Positions 1 to 11,059 of a DNA stretch of 64,000 nucleotides are shown here, in pieces. The DNA is taken from positions 1,736,030-1,800,029 of the forward strand of contig JABTTQ020002610.1 of NCBI GenBank assembly GCA_016081115.2, written 5' to 3'. The stretch's first letter is position 1. Each line of letters opens with the position of its first letter. The notes below the pieces were generated by a model, which saw nothing but the letters and a program-made list of their open reading frames with translations, was not told the DNA's origin and did no database searches. The stretch comes from Rehmannia glutinosa (Eukaryota > Streptophyta > Magnoliopsida > Lamiales > Orobanchaceae). The position numbers and the translations under genes are program-made.

Positions 1-1104
1 TTAGCCATTATGGCTTATTTTGTCTATTTTTCGTCCCCTTAGCAAATTGCACACAAATTTCACTACAAATTTATTTTATTGCATATATTTTATACTTTGG
101 GGATTATCTAGCTCGGTTATCATCATCATTCATCGTCTTTACCGTCGAATGGTAAGAATTTCACTCTCTTTAGCTCAATTGGGTTGAACCTTAAGTTTGT
201 GGCTTATATGTATCTTTCTTGATGCAATTAATATATGTTTGTGATGAGCTTATTGATTGTTGATGAATGATATTTGTTAAATTGCATTTGGTGATGAAAA
301 ACTTGGCTTGATTACATTTACAAGAGCTATATATATCATTTTCTAATTTTGACGCCCGCCAAGTGTTCGATAAAATATTTCAATGAAAAATTCATCACTT
401 ACATGATTCTCTTGTTTTCAAAAGTCTTATATATTTATAGAGATCATGTTTTGCTTATCAAATGAGTTTTCATAAGCTTCTTCAAGTCGTATGATTCGAC
501 TTTTACCTCCTTATTTGGTTTATTAGCTTCAATGTTCAAATAGCTCGATACATCGGTTTTGTTGCGCACTTTGATATGAATATATGATGTATTTATCGTG
601 CTAACATTCTTTTTGATGATTCCAAAGGGGAGAAACAGGTTATAAGCTCTTTAGCTCAAAAGAAGCTAAGATAAGCTTAACGAAAAGAAGCTATAAGCTA
701 TGGCTTCATAAAGCCGTAAGTTGTGGATCATATTTAGTCCACTTGGTGCATTATAGTTATGTATGAATCATTGTCCATTGGTTGTAGTATGGACTTATAT
801 ACGATTCTAATGATGTCTTTGTGACGAGGGGAGCTTATAAGCTCTTGAACAATTTGTAAAAGCTAATCTTTTAGCTTATGGTTAATTGCTTTTACATTAT
901 TCTTGATGTGCTTGTTGATAGGGGAGCTTGTGCTTATTATGCCTATTATGGAATATAATTACTCCCTTTCTTGGTTGCTTATGTATTTTGGAAATTTTGG
1001 TTGCTTCCAAATGGTTAGATGTTTTTAGGAAAATTGTTTTTAAAATTGTCCCTCTAATATTTGTAAAAATTGTTTTGGTTTATAATCATCAAAAAGGGGG
1101 AGAT
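1..1104 (+). mobile_element. CopA: 3' internal region of a Ty1-copia element
   Basis: This is the stretch immediately upstream of a complete copia LTR, so it is the 3' end of the internal region of an element whose 5' part lies before the window. It is A+T-rich, has stops in all frames and shows no recognisable pol domain. Between about 640 and 940 it is rich in the palindrome-like words AGCTTA and TAAGCT. The longest open frame (928-1194) runs into the LTR and looks like chance. Copia elements of the SIRE/Maximus type carry a long region between pol and the 3' LTR, and this may be part of one; that is inference. Confidence 0.7.
1091..1103 (+). other. Polypurine tract of CopA
   Basis: A run of A and G (five A, five G, then AGA) lies one base before the LTR start TGTTTGATAC. 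Its position and composition fit the plus-strand primer of an LTR retrotransposon. Confidence 0.8.
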
Positions 1105-1865
1105 TGTTTGATACATGTTTTTATCTTAATTTTGATGATTTTATTTTTACACCAAAACAATGTTTTTAATTGTTGTCCAAATACTCCCAAATGATTTAAA
1201 ATGGTTTTAATATTTTAGGAGTATTTCTTCAAGTATTACTTTAGATAAAATTGGACAACACTTTTAATGATTTTTATGTTTATAAGTTTTTACTTCAAAA
1301 CAAGATTCTAAATGTTGTTTAAATACTTCCGATTGGTTTAAAATGTTTTTACTAAATTTTTGGAGTATTTCTTGGGTTTTATTTTCGGCAAAAATTGGAC
1401 AACTTTTCTGTCTCAAGGTCAACCGGTCGCCGTATAGGGCAACTCGTACTGAAGATGATTTTGGAACTAAAAAATGAGACGGAAGTGAAAAATGGTTAGA
1501 TCGACCGGTCAACCAGGGCGTCGGCCGGTGGCGTCGGCGGTCGACCCCTGTCGTCGGTACGAGCGTTTATTTTGAAACAAAACGTTTTTCTCTTCTCAAA
1601 CCTATGAGGGGCCGGTTGAAGTCGGGGGGGACGACCGGTCGAACCCTACGTCGACCGGTCGCCCTATGTAAATTTCTGTGTTTCGTTTCAAACTTCTAGT
1701 TCTGCGACGCCGCCCTGTGCTGGCAAACAAAAATATGACCGTTTGACAATGAGACATATTTCCTTAAAATGTGGGATTGATTTCTGACTATATTCTTGAT
1801 TTTAATTGTATTTTTCTGTAGATTTTCAATCCCCAAGAGGAGTCTATGCTTGATCAATCATCTCC

Positions 1866-1873
1866 TATAAATA
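1866..1873 (+). promoter_or_regulatory. TATA box of family-1 LTR (CopA)
   Basis: TATAAATA in the LTR, conserved at 44954-44961 and 49315-49322 in the other copies. It is the likely core promoter of the element transcript; U3 lies upstream, and the hairpin array begins about 240 bases downstream, inside the transcribed part. Confidence 0.7.
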
Positions 1874-2108
1874 GAAGAAGTTTTGGAGCAACCAAGACAA
1901 CAATTGAGATACAACACAACAAGATACACTTCAAGCAAATATTTGTTCTTCATTGTTATTATTCTTGTTGTAATTTTGCCTAGCTTATCACTTTAACATC
2001 CTTGAGGTCTAGGCTATTCTTGATTACACTTTGCACTCAAATTGTAATATTCATTATTGAGTTGTAATCTTGATTTTTGGTTATCATTCAACACAAGATA
2101 TCTTGTGA

Positions 2109-2326
2109 GTGTTCTTGTGGTAAGAACACACTTGGATGATCTAGGTGATAGGTGCAAGAAGATTGTGGTGATCTTCTTATTGAGGTGTTGAAGAATTTGG
2201 TATTCTTCAAGATTGAAGATTGTGGTAATCTTCACAAGGTGCCGTTGAAGGAAGATTGTGGTGATCTTCAAAGGGAGATTGTGGTAATCTCCAAAGGTGG
2301 TATTGAAGAAGGGTGTGGTGCTCTTC
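2109..2326 (+). other. Array of seven short hairpins with GTGGT-type loops in the LTR
   Basis: Seven consecutive inverted repeats: 2109-2129, 2156-2178, 2188-2210, 2214-2234, 2251-2269, 2274-2292 and 2308-2326. Stems are 6 to 9 bp; six loops contain GTGGT and the third has TTGGT. The fourth is GAAGATTGTGGTAATCTTC. Stem bases change in pairs between units (GTGTTCTT/AAGAACAC, GAAGAAT/ATTCTTC, GAAGATT/AATCTTC, GGAGATT/AATCTCC), and the last keeps pairing through a G-T wobble. The array lies downstream of the TATA box, so it should be in the RNA. It recurs in the LTRs at about 45205-45406 and 49555-49770. The 63-residue open frame across it looks incidental. The function is unknown. Confidence 0.8.
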
Positions 2327-2585
2327 AAGGTGTTGTAAGTTGAGTTTGTATTAATTTTGGTAATTAATAAAATTCTTTTTCTTTTTGAAATCCATCCCGG
2401 ATATCTTGGGGTGGTAGAGGATTAGGCCCTAGGTGGGTTGAACCTCTATAAATCGGCGTTTGTTGTTTACATTCGCACCTTTATTATTGTCTTTGAGCAT
2501 TCGGTTCAAAGAAAGAGGGCGAAATCGAAAAGATGGAGATAATCTATTCACCCCCTCTAGATTATCGTAGCCGTTTGGACTTACA

Positions 2586-2930
2586 TGTTCTTCTCGCCTT
2601 GATCCTTGAAGCACAATTTCATTTTATTCAACATCCTCGATTTGGCATACACCCATGTTGAATCGATATTGTAGCCTTTGTCACGAGTTGGTGATGCTTA
2701 GCAAATTGAAGTTGAGTCCTTAAACATATGCGACATCTGTGATTTCTAGTTCATTTTCTTGATGGATCTTGTGCCTTTAATTTCCTCGGAGCTGCATTTC
2801 CTCCAAATATGACTTTAGCACTTTTGATTTCCTTGAACTTGACAGATTTTTCTTATTTCCTGGCATATGCGGAATAGCCAATATACAGTGCCAGGTTCCT
2901 TGACACTCGATTTGTTTCTTGAACCTACAA
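2586..2930 (-). pseudogene. CopD protease / pre-integrase region, truncated
   Basis: The reverse strand aligns by eye with the CopB stretch around 16110-16440, which holds the aspartic protease and the linker to the GAG-pre-integrase domain. Stops and small deletions interrupt it. It ends abruptly at the CopA LTR boundary, so integrase, reverse transcriptase and RNase H are missing from this side. The assignment rests on similarity to CopB rather than on a clear active-site motif here. Confidence 0.6.
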
Positions 2931-3307
2931 TTAAGAAAATTAGTTTTTAGACCCATTCTTGCCTGGGTTACGAGGGATTAGTGCTATAAGGTGTTCCAAC
3001 CAACCTATAGCCGGATGACTGACTCTAAGAGGTCGACACCTATAAATTCTATAATCATAATGCACATTAGCAAATTTCTTGGGAGCTTTAGGATCATACA
3101 ACCTGTCTCTTTTATCTATATGTTTTGTGTGTGTGTGTTTGAGCATTTGCTTTCTTGGGGTAATAGTGGTACTTTTTGTGCATATGGGTTTTGTGGATCA
3201 GGTGCGTATGTGTCTTTGATTATAGCTCTTTTGCCTTGGAAATGACCTATGATGAGGTTTAGATCTTTGCCACTTTAGCTTATAGCCCATTGGTCTTGGA
3301 TGATATC

Positions 3308-5272
3308 TCATTTGGTTATTCCAATCAGCTTGGCTTGTGTATTTTCTACCATTCCCATCATGTGATTTTTTTGTTGAGATCTCCAGGGCTTTTGGTAGCT
3401 CTGTTTGGATTTTCTGAGTATTTCTGTTTGGAGTGCGATGGACTCTTCGAATTTAGTTAAGTTGTCTGTCGGCATCAAAGATACTGGCTTCTTGCCTATT
3501 CCCTTGTATCCAAGTCCAAAGCATAGGTGTGATTTTGTTTTCGAGTGGGTGTTGGTGCAACATATGGGGCTTCGGATTTTTGGACTCCTCAATGCTTGAG
3601 GATCCTTTTTCCATAGCCACTCTTGGGACTTGGGCATGCACAAAGGAATTAAATCAATGCATGTCTTGTCACCACTTTCTTTTTGAATCATTATAAGCTC
3701 ATCCAATGATTTGGATGCCTTAGTGAATGAAGCAATTACATTCTTAAGAACCTTTTCCCTCTTTTCGTAGTAGCTAAGTGTGCTCGGATCTTGATAATTT
3801 CAGCCTTCAACTTTGTGTTCTCATCATCTATGTGACTCAAAGTACTCAACTCTTTAGTCAATTGTGAGTTTTGGCATTTAATTTGTTTGTTTTTCTTATT
3901 TAGCGGTGTGTGAGTTTTTATGTGCTCAAAATCTTTCATCATTTTGCAGTTGAATCATAAAGATTTGTGGGTGATGAAGTGTTTGTGTCACTATCACTAT
4001 CACTTGAATCGAAGGAGATGAGTTAGAGTGTACCTCATCTTCTTGATCATTGGAGTCTTGTTCTTTGGCCATGAGGCATATCAAAGCCTCTTCCTCTCTG
4101 TATCTTTGGAGTAGTCACTTCACTACTATCCGAGTCGGTTTGGTTCCTTGCACTTGGCTATTTCAGATCTTCTTAGTAGCCAACATGGCTTTCTTCTTTT
4201 CCTATCTTCTTTCCACGAAGACTTTTCTTTCCTCTTCATTTCGTATTTGTTGACTAGTGGATAAGGACAGTCATTAGAAAAGTGTCTGGTTGCCTGCAAT
4301 TCCAACACGGGTTCTCGGCTCTATGTAAGTCACTCTGCCAGCTCTTTGATTATCAGTTCTCTGGTAATCAGTTCTTTGACGTTGACTCTCTTGGGTGGTC
4401 TGTCTTCCTTGCTATAGAAGTCTTGAGTATCTTCTTGATGATTCACCTTTGTTTCTTTTGTAGTTGTTATGGAAGAACTTTTTGAATTCTTTCACCAACA
4501 GGGCAATCTCTTCTTGGTCTATGGTCTCTTTGAATTGACTCTCTTTGCTTCACCAGCCATGAGTGCGGTTTGTCTTGGGTACAACTATTTCTTCTTATTC
4601 TTTCCTTCTCGGCTCAAACTCATAGGCTTTGAGATTAGAGAACGATTCATGGTTTGATGTCTGGTGAGATCCATGGAATGTCTCGTGAGCCATGACATTC
4701 ATTTCCCACTCGGTTGGGAGAGACTTAGATCTTCATACACATTTTGTTTTGTGTATATTCCTTCCCTAGGGTGAAAGCTCATTGCGATCTCTGTGAATCG
4801 GCATCCGGTGATCCGATTTTCACCGCAATCATTTTAAATTTTTCAAACTTTTGAAGAGCAAAAGTTAATTTATTTTCTTTGATTTGATCAGACCCTTCAC
4901 AAATCAAAATAAGTTTTTCCCAAATCTCTTTGGATGTTTTACAAGATTTAACTTTATTAAACATAGCCCTATCAAGAGTTTTATAAAGCATATCTTTAGC
5001 AACATTGTCAAGGTTGTATCTTTTTCGATCATCGTTTGTCCATTCATAACGTAGTTTTTCCACCATAGCAGTCTAGGCTTTGCGGTGCAACATCTTCTCC
5101 TTCGGCAGAGTTGCCCTTCTTCAGCCAGTGTTGACCTTTAAGATTTGTAGTGGCCCATCATCAATCACTAGTCACATCTCATTATGTAGAGCTTATAGAC
5201 GAGCCCGCATACAAAGTTTTCGATCATCAAATTCTTCAAGTGAACATTAGAATGCGAGTGATTTGCTTACAT
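3308..5272 (-). pseudogene. CopD gag (UBN2-type capsid, zinc knuckle, coiled coil), broken
   Basis: The minus-strand frame at 4779-5066 has the UBN2-type copia gag signature, with the words NLDNVAKDMLYKTLD and CKTSKEIWEKL. A CCHC zinc knuckle (CWNCRQP, then HFSNDCP after a one-base deletion) lies near 4265-4312. Frames at 3736-3942 and 3308-3706 give the Lys/Glu-rich, probably coiled-coil, C-terminal part and contain the phrase KSLDELIMIQKESGDKT, also found in CopB. The start expected by comparison with CopB is the ATG at 5272-5270, but its second codon is TAA instead of GAA. Gag forms the particle and binds the element RNA; this copy cannot make a full protein. Confidence 0.8.
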
Positions 5273-5382
5273 GATAATAACTTTGCTTTTTGAAATAAAA
5301 TCTTTAAAAACTCAAGTGTTGATTCTTTCAAAAATAATGAGATCTAGTTCAATAACGGTCACGAGAAGGCTCAATGAACCAA

Positions 5383-5396
5383 CCACTTTGATACCA
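5383..5396 (-). other. Primer-binding site of CopD
   Basis: On the minus strand TGGTATCAAAGTGG starts two bases after the LTR end. The usual plant initiator-Met tRNA site is TGGTATCAGAGC, so the CAG reads CAA here. Confidence 0.8.
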
Positions 5397-5398
5397 CT

Positions 5399-6894
5399 TG
5401 CGAGGTCCCGAGGGTGATGTGTGAGGTTTAGAAGGGAGGTTGAATAAACCTTACCAATTTTTGATTTTAGTCCTTTTGAAATATATTCAGAGTTAACTCA
5501 AATCGGGTAAGTCATTGAGGGACGAGATAGGTTGGCTTACACGCAAAGTTACCCACTCAACAGACTCAATTGAGTACATTGATAGTTTAACTTAATTGTT
5601 TTCACTAACACTTGAAAATTCAATTGATTTGGTTTTGTCATCGAAGACTTTGCAACCTTGTAATTTTAAGCATGTTTTTCAATACTTGTTTTAGCAAAGG
5701 TTATTATCAAGATACTTAAGCAAGTTTAACTTTCTCAAAGCAATTATAAGATAAATGTAAGAAATAAAGTATGCTAAAACATAAATAGACACAAGCGGTT
5801 TTATAGAGGTTCGAGGATGGGGTAATTCCTCTAGTCCATTCTTCTCCAACTCCTCAAGGAATCCACTAAGTAACTTAAGCTTGGTTACAAAGTAGTTATC
5901 GAGTTGGAGACAGCTTTGATCACACGACTGCTGCTCGGGACTCGGCTTTTTCACAAGACAAATGTCCTATTACTTGACCTCTTTCAAACCCTTAGACTTG
6001 ATCACTTAGCCCTCCAACGGGTTCAAAGTACTAGTTCGATCCGGAACCTCACTATTTCTCCTTAAACCTTGGAGAGTAGACTCATTTGTTCTTGAAAATA
6101 ATTTTCCACTTCAACTAATCAAGTAATCTTTCCTTCACTTGAGTGTGTTGCCTTTGTGTGTGTTGGATTGAATTCCTTGAAGTTAGGATTGATGATTTCT
6201 TTGAAAAGCTTGAGAGATATTTGCGGGTTAATGTTTTATTGCTTGTATGCTTGTATTGAACTCGAAATCTTCTCTCACTTCCTTCCTCGGCCTTTTATGG
6301 TGCACATTTAAAAATATATTTGTTGAAGAGATAGGCATAATTTTCAAATTACACTAGTAGGTTGTTGGCTTGTCTTGTCTTGTAGCATTGATGTAGATCG
6401 TACCATGAATTAATTGCTCTGCAGCCTTTCCTTAATCTTTGCAGGTTTTCAGGTACATCTCATTGGTTCCTAGCTTTTTGCACTCTTTAAAAAAAATGCT
6501 TTGTTCTTTGTAGCTTTGACACATGCCTATTTCAAAGAAAATCTTGACTTGTCTTGACAACGGATCTCTTTCAGCTTTATTCAAGTCTTGTCTTCTGCAT
6601 ACCCCTTTGACATTCGATTCCAATCATTTTGAAATAACTTAGCTGTCAGTCAGCTGACTGAGAAAACTTTTATGTCACTTGACTGAGTCTTCACTTCAAT
6701 TCACAAAGCTGACACACAGCTGGGTCTTCACTTCAATCTTCAGTCGAGTCTTGTAATCTTGAACTTAGCTGACTTCAACTCAGCTCATACAGCTCTATCT
6801 ATTACAAGTTAAATTACATAGAAAATAGGGAGTCAACTTCCTAATCTATGTTTTACATGGTATTATCAAAATCTATACATAAATTTTCCCAATA
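5399..6894 (-). repeat. Family-2 copia LTR (5' LTR of CopD), 1496 bp
   Basis: On the minus strand the LTR runs from TATTGGGAAAATTT (first dinucleotide TA instead of TG) at 6894 to CGGGACCTCGCA at 5399. It matches the CopB LTRs at 12067-13652 and 24585-26166 and the solo LTR at 8015-9543. The TATA region (near 6291-6300) reads CATAAAAGG instead of TATAAAAGG. Confidence 0.88.
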
Positions 6895-8009
6895 GATTAT
6901 ATTCTTCGTCATCTCATCTACAAATAGTGGCAGGTCAATGGTTTGATCGGAACTAGGTTCTAAAATTGGAACCCGAACCATGCGTAGGCCGGTTTCAATT
7001 ATGATTCCTTGGTTTCAAAAATCATGGAACTGGCCGTTTTAACCATCTATTCGAACTGCCGGTGGAACCTGCTGTTAAAACCTATGAGTTTTCTTTTTTG
7101 GGGTAAAAATATGTTGGAAGAAATATAAACTTATTATGATGTTTTATTTTCGCATCGCATGAGACACGTCTTAAACTAAATGTTGTAAGCGAGCTACGTG
7201 AACTTTTATTCCTCTATACCCTAAGAGGATACGCAAGCAGTTTAGTATTGTTATTAATTAAGTCCAAAACTTAAAATTAGTATGAATATTAAGTCTAATT
7301 CATTTTTATTTTGTAATTGAAATCAATAAATTATTTTAATGGGAACAATGGAGGAATCGGGTTTTATTTTGGAACCTGAACCAGCGGTTCCAGATCCAAA
7401 AATATTTCCTCTGTGCATCGTCCTAGCTAGTTGTGCACTCAATTGCCCAATTTCTTCAAGGGAGTGTAAAGGTAAATATGTAATATTTTTTTGAGTTTTG
7501 TAATTTTTAAGAAAAATATAAGTCGGTGGTCGCTTATGTGGAAAAATTAAAACAAACCCAAATTTTAAAATACGAATTTTCAACCAAAACAAGCCCCAAT
7601 TTTTTAAATATTATTTTATCTGCGAGAGAGGAGGAATTAGGTGAGGGAATAGGGAGATGAGTGACCCCGACCGAATGTAAGTTTGAGAACCGAGGAATGG
7701 GAGAGGGAGCAGAGGGTTGGACAGTGGGGGGGAGATTGCTAGTTTAATAAAAGTAATATATGTCTAAATCTTTTTCAAAAACTTAAATGTGAAACTTTTT
7801 TGAATTACTCCTCTTTTTCAGAAATTATTAAATCATATATAATGTGAATCATTTTTTATTGTTCAACCAAATATTTTAGCTAATTTCAATTTTTTTAGTT
7901 GTACTTCTAGAGATTATTTATGTAGTTAGTAAAAAGTAAAATGTAATATTTCAAGTTGAGAAAAACAAAAATAAAAATATAAGATAAAAGAAACTTGAAA
8001 AATTAATTG
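6895..8009. other. Spacer with GGAACC/GGTTCC-rich patches
   Basis: No gene is recognisable. Between about 6945 and 7080 and again at 7355-7395 the words GGAACC, GGTTC and CCGGT recur in both orientations. Such subterminal repeats are common in plant hAT-type DNA transposons, so this may be a decayed one, but I cannot define terminal repeats or a target duplication. The rest is A+T-rich with no convincing open frame. Confidence 0.35.
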
Positions 8010-8014
8010 TTAGC

Positions 8015-9543
8015 TATTAGGAAATTTATTTTATAGATTTTGTGATGCCATATAAAACTTAAACTAGAAAGTTTGCACCTTATTTTCCTTGTAATTTGTA
8101 TTGTAATATATAGGGGTGGAAAAGGCGAGTTAAGTCGCCTACGCCAAGAAATACAATAAGTCAATCAAGACTAAAGTGAAGACTTCAGCTGCAAGACATT
8201 TGAGTATGGCAAAGAAAAAAGTCAAGAACTCGATCAAGATGTATCGGATGTGAAACAAGCTGGGTGAAGAGTCGATCAAGTCAACTCAAGAAGCCAAGTC
8301 TCAAGTTGGAGTGACGGATGAGTCATCCAAAGATTGGAAGCTAACTCAAGTCACCTGGGGAATAAAAGATTGCGGTCAAGTCAATACAACTGAGCGAGAT
8401 CCGTTGATGAAAGTCAAGAATGTTACTCGAGAATGGTAACATGTTAAAGTTGTCGAGAGATAAAGTGTTAGTTCGATTGTGTGCAAAAGGAACAAACCAA
8501 TGGGACGCATCGCACCTAGTGTCGATCTGTTGCAATGCTCAAGACATTAAATACGAGGAAATATCAACATCAAGAAGCGCAACAAGACAAGCCAACGAAC
8601 ATAAGTGACATTTGAAATTAGTCTATCTCTTCAACGAGCAAAATTTTAAAAGTTCACTATAAAAGGCTGAGGAAACTCATTGAGAAAAGGTTACCTAAAC
8701 CACGAACAAGCAAGCATTATTCAAGCAATTAACCTGCAAATATTCTCAAGTATATTCAAGCAAATTCTCAAGCCTGAAACTCGAAGTAAATTGATCCAAC
8801 ACAAGCTGCGAAGGAAAGACAACTTCAAATATGTTGAAGAGGATACTTTTGAAGAATCAAAAGGGGTCTACTTTCCAAGGAGGACTGAAGGAAGGTACAA
8901 GGTCGAACCAGTATCAAGTTATTGGAGGGCTTCGTGATCAAATCCAAGAGCTTGAGAAGTAAGTTGAAGCTGACAAGACATACGCCTGTGAAGAAGCCGA
9001 GTCGCAAGAGAAGCGATTGTGTGACCAAGGTTGTCCCTAGATTGTTCACCATGTTGTAAAGCGATGCATTACATAGTGGATGCCTCCAGGAGTTGGAGAA
9101 GAGAGTATTAGAAGAATTACCCCATCTTCGAACCTCTATAAAAATTAAGCTGTGTCATTTTTTTTTTTCAAAGACATTTACATTTCGCATACTTACATCA
9201 TATCTCATTGATAAAACTCATATTTTCTATCCAAGCGATTAATAACCGAGTGCTAAAGAATCAAGTGTTAAAACAAACTTAAAACAAAACAAGGGTGTTA
9301 AGTCTTGGTCCCCGAAAACCAATACGACCAAGTTAAAGTTTAGGTTAAGCAGTGAGTTATTCTATCAACAGCTCTATCGAGTCAGGTGAGTGGCTAACTC
9401 AGTTGAATAACCAACTTAGTTGTCCCTCAAGGACAAAGTTGTTTGAGTTAACTGTGTTATAATTTTAAAAGGACTAAAATCGAAAAATTGGTAAGATTTA
9501 TTCAACCCCCTCTAAACCTTACTCGCACCTCTTGGGACGTACA
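8015..9543 (+). repeat. Solo LTR of family-2 copia element, 1529 bp
   Basis: The sequence matches the CopB LTR from end to end, starting TATTAGGAAATTT (TG changed to TA) and ending GGGACGTACA. It is flanked by identical 5-mers, TTAGC at 8010-8014 and TTAGC at 9544-9548, which is the target duplication. No internal sequence adjoins either end, so it is a solo LTR made by recombination between the two LTRs of a full element. TATAAAAG at 8658-8665 is the conserved promoter element. Confidence 0.92.
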
Positions 9544-9548
9544 TTAGC

Positions 9549-11059
9549 GTCTACATATTTATAGGAATCGATTGTTTGAAATACAATATAAATTATATTT
9601 TTCATATAATGATTATTAATAATTACTAGATTTTATAATTATATTTAAATTTTATCAATTTTATTAATAAGATTATTTTGTCCAAATAAAATGCCAAGTT
9701 GACTTTGGTTTAGTTTTCACTTCCAAATTTGTTCACATAAGCTGTCAACTCAAATATTTTTTCTTCAAAATTAAGAAGTTTTGAAAAACTAATCCCACGA
9801 CGACCAACAAGTAAAATTTACGGTGTAGCCCATATGGCGATTATATAATCAAAAGCCTGGATTTTTCTAATTTAAAGGATTTGAATCCAAATTCGAAAAA
9901 AAGGACCAAATGAGTAGACCTCTTTGAGAGGACGAAAACAATTGCCTTTAGAGACTATAAGAAATCAAGAATTTCAAATGTTTGCCGAAACATAGTTGGA
10001 TACTAGAGATAGAAAAAAATAATAATCAAATAGAAGAAGTGAAATCTTTAGCATCTTATAATTTCTAGCTAAAATCTTGTCACTATGACTTTTTTTTACG
10101 AAGAAATGTATAATAAGAACCTTATAGTTACAGAAAGACCAGTAAAAATAATCTCAACCAAAAACTTTAAACCACTTACAAAGAGTGGGAGGATAGCAAA
10201 TAACCATCATTGCAGATATCCCCTAATTATATTTCATTTTTAGGTATACATAAAACTTTCACACTTTTGATCTATGACTTTTTCTGTTTCCCATTGGTTT
10301 TGATTTATGTTCGTTGCACCTTGGATTATCAAACAATTCACATTTTGTAGATTTTGGTTACTTAAAAGAGAAGAAATAAGACAAAAAGATGTTTGGTTCA
10401 ACCATTTGGCATACATCCACTAACAAAATGCCCAGAGGGCTATAATACTTTCACTTCTCTCTTACTTTCATAGTTACAATATCACATATATATATAGTTG
10501 TAAAAGACATGACAAAAAAACGTATAGAATAAAGAAACTATTACATAAATATAAAGAGATCATCCATATAAATTTACATTAAATGATAAGTTTTGTTATC
10601 CCAACAAATAAATTCAAATTTGATTTTAATTCTCAACAAACATTTTGGTGCTTGTGAGCTTAAGGATGAACCCCCAAGCTTTTTTTAAAAAAAAAATTAC
10701 TAATTTTTTTAAAATGATATTTATTTTTCTGAAAAATAACATGACATAAAATGTTATCTCAAGTGTCTCTAACAAGTAGTGGAGTATCATATATCTAATA
10801 TGCTTCTAAGCAAATCTGAAATACAATAGAAATAATCATTATCGACTATAGTTGCATCTGTAGTAACACTAACATAATCTCCCTACGTCAGATAATCTAT
10901 TGCATCTATTCAAAGCATCCAAATCTCCGTTGAACATAATTATACGCACCAAATTAAACTATTAATTAAAAAAGTTGTTTTTTCTTTTGTAAGCTAAGTT
11001 CGTTTATTTTTTCAACAATCCAAAATTTAACTCAAAGTTTGATGATTCATTTCCCAGAT
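9549..11059. other. A+T-rich spacer, no gene seen
   Basis: No open frame of convincing length, RNA gene or terminal repeat is visible. It runs up to the start of the PME-like fragment and may contain its former upstream region. Confidence 0.6.

Larger units (their letters stand above)
1105..2585 (+). repeat. Family-1 copia LTR (3' LTR of CopA), 1481 bp
   Basis: The LTR begins TGTTTGATAC and ends GGACTTACA (TG...CA). The same sequence recurs at 44188-45665, followed there by a primer-binding site, and in part at 49030-50032, which fixes both boundaries. It holds a cluster of CGACCGGTCG-type palindromes (about 1496-1665), a TATA box (1866-1873) and a hairpin array (2109-2326). The left flank is internal element sequence and the right flank (2586 on) is another copia element in opposite orientation, so CopA inserted into that element. 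Its 5-bp target duplication cannot be tested because the 5' LTR is outside the window. Confidence 0.93.
2586..6894 (-). mobile_element. CopD: 5' part of a minus-strand Ty1-copia element (family 2)
   Basis: Read on the minus strand this is a 5' LTR (6894 to 5399), a primer-binding site, a decayed gag and the start of the protease region, cut off at 2586 by the end of CopA. It is collinear with the complete element CopB: for example 2586-2720 reversed matches CopB near 16320-16440. The 3' two thirds of the element should lie beyond CopA, outside the window. All coding frames are broken. Confidence 0.88.

Noticed and set aside
2109..2326. CRISPR-like array (repeated 19-mers with short gaps)
   Set aside because: Repeats are hairpins of varying stem sequence with gaps too short and uneven for spacers, in a plant retrotransposon LTR.
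2152..2343. 63-codon open frame MQEDCGDLL... as a small gene
   Set aside because: It is the translation of the hairpin array; other LTR copies break it.
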